Below are positions 19,863 to 28,670 of a stretch of DNA of 64,000 nucleotides, piece after piece (positions within the stretch are counted from its first letter, which is position 1; each line of letters starts with the position of its first letter). Source of the stretch: Caecitellus pseudoparvulus (Eukaryota > Bigyra: Bicosoecida); the NCBI GenBank assembly GCA_965644315.1, contig CBFFRQ010000053.1:248001-312000 (forward strand), written 5' to 3'. A model generated the notes under the pieces. The model searched no databases, was not told the DNA's origin, and saw only the letters and a program-made list of their open reading frames with translations. The position numbers were made by a program, and so were the translations under genes.

Positions 19863-20510
19863 CTTGACGGTGTGTTGGGGTGCTGCGCAAGGGAGGGGGT
19901 GGGGTGCAATTTCCGCAGTCCCACCAAACGACGCGATTTTCGGCCACACCACGGCAGCAGACGCGTGCGTGAGCACAAGCCGCACAGCACAGACATGGCC
20001 TCGCCCAGTCTGCTCAACTCAGGGCAGGCCAGGGCCACACATTCGCTTTGGAGAACAAGGGCAAGCTGCAAGGCCCAGCCTCCGCCCGTCGCCTCAAAAC
20101 ACCCCTGCATGGCTCCAAAACTCACCTGTGCAACTGTGCCACGAGGCAACATGTGCTTACTTGTAGTGTTGAGGCGTGTGTATCTCCTGAAAAGTGATGG
20201 GCCGGTATGCACGCGCGTGGCGCTGAAAAGCTGGTTCGCAGTGGTATTTCGAGTTCCGCGAATGATGCGGAAAAGGAGTTTTGTATGCAGCTTTTCAAGC
20301 CCGCGCGTGGGCGCGGAGCAGCACTGCAAAGCTGCACACTAAACATGTTCAGATTATAATGTGTGTGTTGGGTCAGCTGTGCGTGGCATATTTTGCTTGT
20401 CTCGGCGCGCACTCAGCCACCACGCCAAGCACCAGCACAAGGGCCACCTTGTCAGGCCAGCAGGTGTCAGGCGGCCGCCTTTTGCTGCAATAAGAAGTGG
20501 ACACCTAATC
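19863..20510. other. Divergent intergenic region, 648 bases
   Basis: Lies between the starts of RPS3 and malic enzyme and should hold both promoters. It is less GC-rich than its surroundings around 20200-20400. Beyond the inverted motif beside RPS3 I recognise no gene or repeat. Confidence 0.5.
19906..19917 (+). promoter_or_regulatory. Inverted motif copy GCAATTTCCGCA upstream of RPS3
   Basis: The 12-mer variant reads on the plus strand while RPS3 is on the minus strand, 43 bases upstream of its ATG. The same variant, also inverted relative to its gene, occurs in the BART gene at 32380-32391. Confidence 0.35.
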
Positions 20511-22476
20511 ATGTTGCGCAGTGCAGCCGCTGCAAGTTGTGCTGTGCGGCGCAGGGCCACAGCAGCCGTGACATGGTGCGTGTCCAACTTCCGCAGTCAT
20601 CTTCCGCACGCTCTGCAACACCACCTTGTGCCCTTGCCCGTTGGCCAGTGCGGCACCGATGAGGGCTTTTCATGCCGATGCCGAGGATCGGCCGTTCCTA
20701 CCCCCAGTGCTGACCCAGCGCAAAGGCCAAGCCATCGTGCACGACCCCATCGCAAACAAAGGCACTGGTGGGTCGGGCGTCGTGCCGGGCATCACTGCTG
20801 CTGGCCGTCCCTCACACACCCCCATCCCGCGCCCGCCATGCCCAGCTTTCCCATTGTCAGAAAGGGAGCGCCTGCGCATCCGGGGCCTGGTGCCGCCACG
20901 GCAGCTGTCCCTGGAAACACAGGTGGCGAAGATCATGCAAAACCTGCACGGGGGTGAATTCCCCACCGACCTGGAGAAGCACGGCTTCCTCGCAGGGCTG
21001 GGGGACCGCAACGAGACGCTGTTCTACCGTGTGCTGGTGGACCACATCGAGGAGCTGGCGCCCCTCATCTACACGCCCACCGTCGGGCAGGCCTGCACGT
21101 CCTTCTCCTCTCAGTACCGCCGCACGCGGGGCATGTACCTCAGCACAGACGACGTGGGGGAGATGGGCCCCATCATGCACAACTGGCCCTACGATGACGT
21201 GCAGATCGTGGTGGTGACGGACGGCTCCCGCATCCTGGGCTTGGGCGACCTCGGCGTCAACGGCATGGGCATCCCCATCGGCAAGCTGTCCCTGTACGTG
21301 GCGGCCGGCGGCATCGACCCCCGCCGCACCCTGCCCATCATGCTGGATGCCGGCACCGACAACCCAGCCTTGCTGAAGGACCCGTACTACCTGGGCAAGC
21401 AGCACAAGCGCCTGCGTGGGCAGGCTTACTTCGACATGGTGCACGAGATGATGGAGAGCGTGTACGCCCGGTGGCCCGGTGCCCTGGTGCAGTTCGAGGA
21501 CTTTGCGTCGGACCACGCCCAGACGCTGCTGGACCGCTACCGCCACCGCCACCTCTGCTTCAACGACGACATCCAGGGCACCGGCGCCACCACCCTGGCG
21601 GGGCTCATGTGCAGCCTGCGCCACGTGGACCCGGCGCAGCAGCCAGCAGCCCTGGGCGAGCAGCGCATCGTGGTGGTGGGGGCTGGCTCCGCGGGCCTGG
21701 GCGTCGCCAGCGCGGTGATGAAGGGCATGGTGCAGGAGGGCCTGACGGAGGAGCAGGCAGCGGCGCGCTTCTACGTCCTGGATGCCGACGGGCTGCTGGG
21801 CAAGGACCGGGACCCGGACACCGTGCCGCCTGCCGCCAAGCCCTTCCTGCGGGCGGACCTGCCCACGCAAGGGCTGGCCAGCGTCGTGGACAGCGTGAAA
21901 CCCACCATCCTCCTGGGGCTGACGGGCGTGCCTGGCGTGTTCACAGAGGGCATCATCCGCAGCATGGCTGCCGGAGTGCCCACCCCCATCATCTTCCCCC
22001 TGTCCAACCCCACAGACAGGGCCGAGTGCACTGCCGAGCAGGCCTACACGTGGACAGACGGCAAGGCCGTCTTTGCCAGTGGCAGCCCCTTCGACCCCGT
22101 GCCGCACCCCACCCAGCCTGGCGTCATGAAGTCCCCCAGCCAAGCAAACAACATGTTCATCTTCCCAGGCGTCGGGCTGGGCGCCACCCTCGTGCAGGCG
22201 CGCTCCGTCAGCGACGCCATGTTCCACGCAGCGGCACAGGAGCTTGCCAACAGCGTGCCAGAGGAGGACCTGGCGCAGGGCATGGTGTTCCCGCGTGTGC
22301 AGGGCATCCGGGAGGCCTCCAAGCGCGTCGCCGCTGCGGTTATGCGCTCCGCCCTGGACGACGGCATTGCCAGGCGGACACCGAAGCGCACCGGCGTGCG
22401 GGACTTGCAGCAGTACGTGGCTGGTCACATGTGGGATCCACTGTACCAGCCGCTGTACAATCATGTCTACCGTTGA
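20511..22476 (+). CDS. Malic enzyme, probably organellar
   Basis: Exons 20511-20575, 20649-20767 and 20846-22476 give 604 residues. Malic enzyme oxidatively decarboxylates malate to pyruvate, yielding NADH or NADPH. Signatures: YTPTVGQAC with the catalytic tyrosine near 136, VVVVTDGSRILGLGDLG, the lysine in IGKLSLY near 206, the metal-binding FEDF and FNDDIQGTG near 300, and the dinucleotide fold GAGSAGLGVA near 338. The second intron (78 nt, in frame, no stop) splits NKGTA-FPLSERERL, and removing it restores the conserved NKGTAF..EER block. The first exon supplies an Arg/Ala presequence (MLRSAAAASCAVRRRATA), so mitochondrial or plastid import is likely. A motif copy in the proposed first intron allows another model: start at ATG 20659 without presequence. 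Cofactor preference cannot be read safely from sequence. Confidence 0.9.
20584..20595 (+). promoter_or_regulatory. Motif CCAACTTCCGCA near the malic enzyme start
   Basis: Exact coding-strand copy, inside the predicted first intron and 64 bases upstream of the in-frame ATG at 20659. Its position bears on which start codon is used. Confidence 0.45.
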
Positions 22477-22690
22477 AGCCCTGGCGTGGATGCCGCGTTC
22501 CACAATGCAGAGCCTGCAGCGCTTCTCCCCCACGTCGTGGGCACGCCAATGGCCAAATCACGAGCACCCCACACTGAAGCGGCTGGCCGTTCACGCGTGT
22601 GGTGGAGTTGGAATGCCACCGCCTCCTTGTTTGCGCCTGTGCAGCCGCTTCTTCTCCCTGGTTGGGAAGGCTGCTGGGCGGAGTGGGCGT

Positions 22691-22702
22691 GCAAATTCCG
22701 CA
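22691..22702 (+). promoter_or_regulatory. Start-proximal motif GCAAATTCCGCA
   Basis: Coding-strand variant of the 12-mer, 20 bases upstream of the RPB3 ATG. Confidence 0.4.
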
Positions 22703-22722
22703 GACAGCGCAGGCACTCCAGC

Positions 22723-23859
22723 ATGGCTGCCGGGCACCACGGCCTGGGCAAGTTGCTGCAGGTGCTGGAGGAGGACGGATCTCGCATAAAGTTCATGTTG
22801 TCCTCTGACAGCGAGGCAGCCCCCATCGACCCCAGCGTCGCAAACGCGCTGCGGCGAGTGTTGATTGCGGAGGTGTGTGTTGCTGCTGCTGGCGACGCCG
22901 CCTTGCTTGCCTGTCCACGCTTCCTTGGTGTTGCCCCCTTCACCCAGGTGCCCACTGTGGCCGTGGAGAGTGTGCAAGTCTTCAACAATGCGACCCCCAT
23001 GCACGATGAGTACCTGGTGCACCGGATGGGGCTGCTGCCCATCCGCTTCAAAGGCACTGGGCAAGGACCCATGGAGACTTTGGTGGACCACGAGCACTTC
23101 CCGCTGTCCCTGCTGTCAGAGGACGCCAGCATCGAGCAGATTAAGCTGCGGCTGTGTGTGTCCAATGGCGTGCGAGGCTTTGACGTGGCAGGGGAGGAGC
23201 TGCAACCCATCCGCAACGTCACAACCGCTGACTTGGAGTGGTGGGTGGACGGCATGTGGGTGAAGGAGCACCCGCACTTCGAAGTGGCGCACTTTGCCGA
23301 CCGTGCCGAGGCCCACGCGTGCGAGAAGGACGGCGGCATCCTCATCACCAAGCTGGGCAAGTCCCAGAGCCTGTCCCTCTGCTGCGACTGCCGCGTCGGC
23401 ATCGGCCGCATCCACTACAAGTGGTCCCCCGTCTGCACCGTCGCCATGACATACGTGCCTGAAATCCGCATCAACCCTGAGGTGGCCGAGGCGTGCACGG
23501 CAGAGGAGCTGCAGCAGTTCGTGATGGACTGCCAGGTGGGGCTGTTCGAGTTCCGGGAGGACACCAAGCAGGTGGTGGTGGCTGACGCCTCCATCCTCGC
23601 CAACCGCATCGACGTGGAGGGCATCGGCATGGAGCTGGCGCGCTCCAAGAAGATGTCAGAGAACCTCGTCACCATCACCTACAAGCCCAACACATACATT
23701 TTTGAAGTCGAGAGCACTGGCGCCCTCACCCCCGCGCAGATCGTGCTGTCTGCACTGCAAGTTCTGGAGCGCAAGCTGGCCAAGGTTGCTGACGCTGCCA
23801 GCGAAATCGACAGGACCACGACAGCAGCCGGTGCAGAGCACGATGCGCCCCTGCTGTGA
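22723..23859 (+). CDS. RPB3: RNA polymerase II subunit RPB3
   Basis: Exons 22723-22872 and 22948-23859 give 353 residues. RPB3 pairs with RPB11 to form the alpha-like assembly platform of RNA polymerase II. The alpha motif NALRRVLIAEV-PTVAVESVQVFNN is restored when a 75-nt in-frame intron is removed, followed by HDEYLVHRMGLLPI. TTADL, GGILITKLGKSQSL and KWSPVCTVAMTYVPEIRIN match plant-type RPB3 more than the AC40 subunit of Pol I/III, and the C-terminus has the dimerisation helix STGALTPAQIVLSALQVLERKL. The zinc-binding cysteine loop usual in the middle of RPB3 is missing: the segment between RLCVSNG and TTADL lacks the CxC...CxxC set. It follows malic enzyme on the same strand and stops 24 bases before the convergent ADP-ribosylglycohydrolase gene. 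Confidence 0.9.
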   Translation: MAAGHHGLGKLLQVLEEDGSRIKFMLSSDSEAAPIDPSVANALRRVLIAEVCVAAAGDAALLACPRFLGVAPFTQVPTVAVESVQVFNNATPMHDEYLVHRMGLLPIRFKGTGQGPMETLVDHEHFPLSLLSEDASIEQIKLRLCVSNGVRGFDVAGEELQPIRNVTTADLEWWVDGMWVKEHPHFEVAHFADRAEAHACEKDGGILITKLGKSQSLSLCCDCRVGIGRIHYKWSPVCTVAMTYVPEIRINPEVAEACTAEELQQFVMDCQVGLFEFREDTKQVVVADASILANRIDVEGIGMELARSKKMSENLVTITYKPNTYIFEVESTGALTPAQIVLSALQVLERKLAKVADAASEIDRTTTAAGAEHDAPLL

Positions 23860-23883
23860 GTGGGGTCTGGCCCAATGCACGGG

Positions 23884-25170
23884 TTACGCGTCTGGCTCAG
23901 CCTTCGCTGCAGCTGCTGCTGCTGCTGCATCTGGCGCAGCACTTTCAGCCGCTGCCGCCGCCCCGGCACTGACACCACCTTGCTTGTTTGCCGCTTGCAA
24001 GAGGGCCCCCACCTCTGCTTCGATGGCTGGCCCCTCGAGCAGGCCCTTGCGCCACCGTGAGGGCCACCCTTGCACTCCATGCGCGGCGCCCATGAGCGCT
24101 CCCAGAGCAGCACCCCGGTGGACGTTTTCCCCGCCTGCGTTGGTGTTGGCAACCAAGGCAGCCTCAGGGTCTCCAGCGTACTTGTATGCCAGGTACAGCA
24201 AGCAAGGGAAGGAGTGCTCGATGTAGCAGGCGGAGGAGAAGAGGCGGCCAATGACGTCAGTGTCGGCGTGCCCTGCACCGGCCAGCTCCGCAACATCCAC
24301 GCCCACAGCCTTCCCCGCTGCAGCCACGGCTGTGCGCAGGTCTGCCCCCAGCAGAACCTCGCTCACCAACTCCCCGTACACTTGCGCATACGCGGCCAGG
24401 GCCTTGCTGTTGTGAGTGGTGTACATCTGCGCGACAGCCGCTTCGCCCGCCGCGCTGACGACGTCGGCCGCCTCGCGCCCTTCACTGTGGGCCCGTGCGG
24501 TGGTGAAAACAATGGCAGGAGGCAAGTTTACGAGGCCACCCATGGATGCAATGTTGTGGTGGTCGTCATCAGCGCACTGGTCCAGTGGGAGCTTCTGCGC
24601 CCAATTCGCGAAGAACATGCGGTGGTACGACTCCGCGTACGTGTCCCGGTGGGAGCCCGGCGTCGTCATGAAGGTGACATAGTCCTCCAGGAACTGCTGG
24701 GTGTCTGCTGCTCCAGCAGTCGTGTACGCGCGCATGACCACGCGGGCCACAACTGCGTTCAGGGTGTTGTCCCCAGCAGCCATGCCGTGGTGGTAGTGCA
24801 CGCCTCGTGGGCCCCACAGGTGCTTCTTGCCGTGGTTGATGACATCGCCGATGATGCTGCCGCTCTGGCCTCCCCGCCCTGCCCCCCCTGTGTTGGACAG
24901 GGACATGATGGAGGAGGGGTGAGGCTCCTTGGCTGCGTGGAAGTCCACGATGCGCCCTCCGTAGTCCCTGGGAATGGCCCGCGCGTCATAGTACCAGTGC
25001 ACTGGCATGGACAACGCATCTCCAATGAACAGCCCCCACAGGGCGCCTTCGGCACGGGAGGACAAGCTGCCCCCTGCGGCCGCTGCCGGCTCGACTGTCA
25101 CTCGCCCCGTTGCCGCGACGGCAGCCGCCGCCGCTGGCTTCGCACTGCTCGAGCCCATGGTTGCCAGCAT
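23884..25170 (-). CDS. ADP-ribosylglycohydrolase-family protein
   Basis: A 428-residue intron-free protein of the DraG/ADPRH fold, whose members remove ADP-ribose from proteins or small molecules using two metal ions. The opening helix ALWGLFIGDALSMPVHWYYD, the GDNTLNAVVARVVMRAY segment in the place of the usual metal-binding TDDT, GHADTDVIGRL, and NTNAGGENVHRGAALGALMG near the C-terminus are all family features. GDNT instead of TDDT and HADTD instead of a plain DxDT suggest a subfamily with altered metal ligands, so activity on ADP-ribose is uncertain. The last 40 residues are almost all Ala, Glu and Pro. Two in-frame ATGs (25170 and 25158) are possible; upstream in-frame sequence without ATG encodes LLQCLLVIAG, which together with MLAT would make a signal-peptide-like core, so an unseen upstream exon is possible. 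Confidence 0.8.
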   Translation of the reverse strand: MLATMGSSSAKPAAAAAVAATGRVTVEPAAAAGGSLSSRAEGALWGLFIGDALSMPVHWYYDARAIPRDYGGRIVDFHAAKEPHPSSIMSLSNTGGAGRGGQSGSIIGDVINHGKKHLWGPRGVHYHHGMAAGDNTLNAVVARVVMRAYTTAGAADTQQFLEDYVTFMTTPGSHRDTYAESYHRMFFANWAQKLPLDQCADDDHHNIASMGGLVNLPPAIVFTTARAHSEGREAADVVSAAGEAAVAQMYTTHNSKALAAYAQVYGELVSEVLLGADLRTAVAAAGKAVGVDVAELAGAGHADTDVIGRLFSSACYIEHSFPCLLYLAYKYAGDPEAALVANTNAGGENVHRGAALGALMGAAHGVQGWPSRWRKGLLEGPAIEAEVGALLQAANKQGGVSAGAAAAAESAAPDAAAAAAAAKAEPDA

Positions 25171-25631
25171 ACCAGCTATCACCAGCAGGCACTGGAGGAG
25201 CCCTGGTGTGTGTAGACGGGGCACCAGATCTGGCAAGAATGCTTGCCTCTTCGTTGCAACAGGCTGACGTCACACGCTGCTTCCACGGTGAGTGCCTTCA
25301 GGGCTGTGCTGCTTGCTGCGTTGAGGAGGAGGGGTCAGGGAGGGGCTGTGCAAAGTGCTGGTGAAGGAATTGAGCCATGTGGGTCCCTGCACCGCAGCCC
25401 CCGCCGCGCTGCGTGCCGGAGGTGCTCACTGCGGCAAAGGATCCCGCCGGCAGCCTGAGCTGCTGTTGCAGCGCACGGCCCCTGCCTTCCCACAAAGGGC
25501 ATGGCAAAAAGTTGAACGACTCACAACTAAACACTTGCTTGACATCGATTCTTGGCGTGGTTTTTTGTTTTTTGCTCGCCGCAACGTCAGGCGTGGGCAA
25601 CGCAGTGCGTTTCAGCCGCGTTTCGGGCTCC
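25171..25631. other. Divergent intergenic region, 461 bases
   Basis: Between the ADP-ribosylglycohydrolase gene and the AAA-N-like gene. A T-rich stretch with two runs of six T near 25560-25577, rare in this GC-rich window, sits about 60 bases before the second gene's ATG and may be a core-promoter element. An upstream in-frame ATG at 25377 would extend the plus-strand protein into this region. Confidence 0.4.
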
Positions 25632-27065
25632 ATGGCAGCTTCTACGCCGGACCGCCCGGAAGCCCCCATAACAGAGCTTCTAGCGAAGCACATCGGTGAG
25701 GACACGCAATTGATAGCCCTGCTCTTTGTAGACCCAGATCTGGGACCAAGCAATGCCTTCATTCAGCTGTGGGACACCCTGTGGCGGGAGGTGACTGGCG
25801 TGACAGCGCCAGCTGGCGCTGAAGGTGACAGTCCACGTGTGTCAGCAACGCCAGCACGCCTGAAAACGGTGTTGGTGGTGGAGAACCCACATGATAAAGA
25901 CATGAGTCGGGTGGCACTGCACCCACACTGGGCTGTGGACGACAGGGTCACCGCGATTCGCATGGCCGCCTCACTGTCCATCGTGCAAACCTTCCCCGAG
26001 CTGGTCTTGCTGGACCCCCGCGCAGACTGTGCTGCCATTTGCACGGACGGTGTCTCAGCAGTTCGACGTGGGTCTCTCGTGCCCTCGAGCTTCCCGGCTG
26101 GCTGGCGCACGAATGTCTTGCAAGCCGCCTTGGCAGACGGCAGTGTGGACTCCAGCGGCGCCGTGATGCACCCTGACACGGCATTGCAAGCTGGCGTTTA
26201 CCCAGGGGACACGGCCATCCTGCGCTCTGCTGCTGATCCCAGTGCCAACTCTGCCTGTGCCTTCATTAACGCCCCGGAGGCTGAGCACGAGCTGCTGGAC
26301 AGCACGGGGTCTGGCATGTCGCCCAGCTCCGTGACCCCCGGCACCCTGCTCCTTCCACGCCTGGTGGCACTGAACATGGGCATTCGACCAGGTGCCTCTG
26401 TCGTGGTTGAGCCCTTCCTGTCCCTACCCGAAGCGGAGCAGGTGCAGCTGATGCCCCTGTCCCACGCGCCGGGGCTGCGCACGGCAGTTCGGCAGTTCTT
26501 CGGCCTGCCTCCCATCGAAGACGCGCCAGGAGGAGCTCCTGGGCAACCTGCAGAGGGCCTGGCTGCGCCATCTGTGGCGGCCTCCGTTCAGGACGCCCTG
26601 GCCAGCCACGCAGAGGCAGAGGAGGGGGAGGCAGCCGTCCTGGCCTCCTTGCTCGCTGCTGGCAGCTCCAGCTGGCTGGTGCAGTACGCCAGCCAGGCAG
26701 CCTGCTTCAAGCGCCCCTTGGCATCAGGACAAGTGCTGGCCGTGCCAGTCCAGGGCTCGCCACAGCTCCCAGCAGCGACTGTGCCGCCACAACTGCTGGG
26801 CAGCTCCACAGCCAGGGCTGCTGGCCTCCTTAGCCAGGCAGCCGAACTCCTGTCACACTCCGCGCCAAAGGCGCACTCTACACGGGGCGGGGATGAATCC
26901 CATGACGTGGGTGGTGCGCCTCCCGACTCTTTGCATTTTGTCGGCGACCAGCTGACAGCTGCTGCGGCACAGTGGGCAGGTTTCGTGGTGGTGGCCACTA
27001 AGCCTCGCGGCACCGTCGTCGTCGGCCCAAACACCGACGTGCAGATTCTTGATGCGAGCAAGTGA
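25632..27065 (+). CDS. Unassigned 477-residue protein with a possible AAA-N (Cdc48/PEX-type) domain
   Basis: I cannot assign this protein firmly. The middle (about residues 160-300) has strand-rich sequence with [21 protein letters not shown] and [23 protein letters not shown], a spacing that recalls the double-psi barrel N-domain of Cdc48, UFD1 and the peroxisomal ATPases PEX1/PEX6. No AAA ATPase module (Walker A or B) follows, so if the resemblance holds this would be a stand-alone N-domain protein, as in UFD1. The C-terminal strand pattern [17 protein letters not shown] supports a beta-rich end. The ATG at 25632 is preferred because the longer in-frame extension to an ATG at 25377 crosses a T-rich region that looks like promoter. 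It ends 13 bases before the convergent cyclophilin gene. Confidence 0.55.
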   Translation: MAASTPDRPEAPITELLAKHIGEDTQLIALLFVDPDLGPSNAFIQLWDTLWREVTGVTAPAGAEGDSPRVSATPARLKTVLVVENPHDKDMSRVALHPHWAVDDRVTAIRMAASLSIVQTFPELVLLDPRADCAAICTDGVSAVRRGSLVPSSFPAGWRTNVLQAALADGSVDSSGAVMHPDTALQAGVYPGDTAILRSAADPSANSACAFINAPEAEHELLDSTGSGMSPSSVTPGTLLLPRLVALNMGIRPGASVVVEPFLSLPEAEQVQLMPLSHAPGLRTAVRQFFGLPPIEDAPGGAPGQPAEGLAAPSVAASVQDALASHAEAEEGEAAVLASLLAAGSSSWLVQYASQAACFKRPLASGQVLAVPVQGSPQLPAATVPPQLLGSSTARAAGLLSQAAELLSHSAPKAHSTRGGDESHDVGGAPPDSLHFVGDQLTAAAAQWAGFVVVATKPRGTVVVGPNTDVQILDASK

Positions 27066-27078
27066 ATGCATTTTCCCT

Positions 27079-28166
27079 TCAGCTGCGGGCTTCTGTGCTA
27101 CTCTCTGCGGGCAGTTGCCCACAATCCTTGACCACGATGCGGCGCCTGGTCTTGCCCTGAAAAGCAAGGGAGCGGTGTGCGAGCAGTGCGGCAGCTGACC
27201 AAGGGTGGGTGCCGGCAAGCTATGCGGGGTACGCACAGACTTGGAGCCCAGGGCTTCCAGCTGCCAGAGGGTGTCCAGCCCCTCTTCCACCTGACCGAAG
27301 ACCGTGTGCTTGCCGTCCAGCCAGGGCGTGCCCCGGAAGGTGATGAAGAACTGCGAGCTGTTGGAGTCGGGACCAGAGTTTGCCATGGACAGCGTACCCT
27401 CCTTGGCGTGCTTGAGCGTGAAGTTCTCGTCGTCAAACTTGCCACCGTAAATGCTGCGGCCCCCCGTGCCGTCCCCGGCTGTGATGTCCCCACCCTGGGC
27501 CATGAAATCGGGAATGACGCGGTGGAAGGCGCTGCCCTTGTAGCAGAGCTGGGAGCCCTTCTCACACGTGCAAAGCAGTCTGTGGGGGGTGGCAGAGCAG
27601 TGAGGCACGGGCGACGCACCCCAGCACCATGACGTCACCACACCAACGCACCTGAAGTTCTCTGCCGTCTTGGGGGCAACATCTGAGCGCAAGGCAATGG
27701 TGATGCGGCCAAGTTCTTCCCCTCGGCCAGCCACCAAGTCCATGTACACTCGAGGTAGGTCCTTTGGAAGCCGCTCTGCGGCAGCGTCTTCGCTCAGCTG
27801 AGTGCCAGAGCTCTGCAGCTCCAGTCCCCGCTTGAGAGAGCGGCGCAAGCTTGGGTAGTCTCCCGTAACGCCGAAGACGAAGCGGTACGTGAAGAAGAGG
27901 ATCACTGCAGTGGATGCAAAGAACCAAATATACACCATGCCGAAGGGTTCCTCGTTAAACTCCTCCTTGGCTCCAGGAGGCGTGTTGCTGCTCAAAAACC
28001 GCACCAGCTGAGCTCGGGAGCAAGCTCCGGGCGGCAGGACCAAAGCGCGCTCTCCCCGCAGAAAGGCACAGCGAGCCGCAGTACGTGACGCTACAGTCAA
28101 GCTGCGGGTTCCGGGCAGAGGCACCCGCGCCACAGCCACCACCCGCGCCCGAGCTGCCGCAAGCAT
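27079..28166 (-). CDS. Membrane-anchored cyclophilin (peptidyl-prolyl cis-trans isomerase)
   Basis: Exons 28166-27652, 27579-27237 and 27156-27079 give 311 residues. Cyclophilins catalyse cis-trans isomerisation of X-Pro bonds. After splicing, the domain runs from about residue 125: [16 protein letters not shown] joins [28 protein letters not shown], with the catalytic arginine in FHRVIP near 187, then [23 protein letters not shown], and finally [16 protein letters not shown], which the third exon supplies. The N-terminus is Arg/Ala/Val-rich like a mitochondrial presequence and is followed by one membrane segment ([21 protein letters not shown]) near 75-95, so the domain is tethered to an organelle membrane. 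Introns are 72 and 80 nt with GTGCGT donors. The [12 protein letters not shown] insertion resembles the divergent-loop cyclophilins. It is divergent from the coiled-coil gene. Confidence 0.88.
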
Positions 28167-28670
28167 GCTGATCGTGATGCCGAGCCGATGGAGCCACCCG
28201 GATGCTGGTGAGTGTGCGGCACACGCGCTTGCCGCTACAGGTTGGCAGGGTATCTGAAAGAAGACGAACTGAGTGCCTGGCGAAGTACTCACCCCGGGAG
28301 TTTTGGGGTCGAGCTGAAGGACACACAGGGCAGAGCAAGTCACGCTCGCTGGACGAATCACACACGCCATTGTCAGCCATAGCAGCCATTCAACCTCGCA
28401 GCACTCGGCAGCAAAGAGGCTCACACACTCCACTGATCGTCGTTTTTGTGTTTCCTTGGGGGGCCCCCCATCATGGATTTCTAGCAGCGCTGCAGGCTTC
28501 CATCCAGAGCCAAGTTCAATTGGAAACGCAACACACTTGCGGGTTGACATGGAGCTCAGTCTTCTTGGAAGATCCACTCACAGCGTTGACAAAATAGCCC
28601 CATCTCTGCGTAGGACTGTGGTGCTCTATCTCTGCGCCCAGGCTTCGGGCGCGGGCTTCGCGAGTGCACC
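28167..28670. other. Divergent intergenic region, 504 bases
   Basis: Lies between cyclophilin and the QRICH2-like coiled-coil gene. It has several short open frames but none with recognisable protein features, and I see no motif copy, repeat or RNA gene. Confidence 0.45.

Noticed and set aside
18618-20342. Plus-strand frame of 574 codons opposite RPS3
   Set aside because: It is the mirror of RPS3, whose conservation fixes the coding strand; its His/Leu/Gly-rich protein matches nothing I know.
20857-22533. Minus-strand frame of 558 codons opposite malic enzyme
   Set aside because: Antisense shadow of a strongly conserved enzyme.
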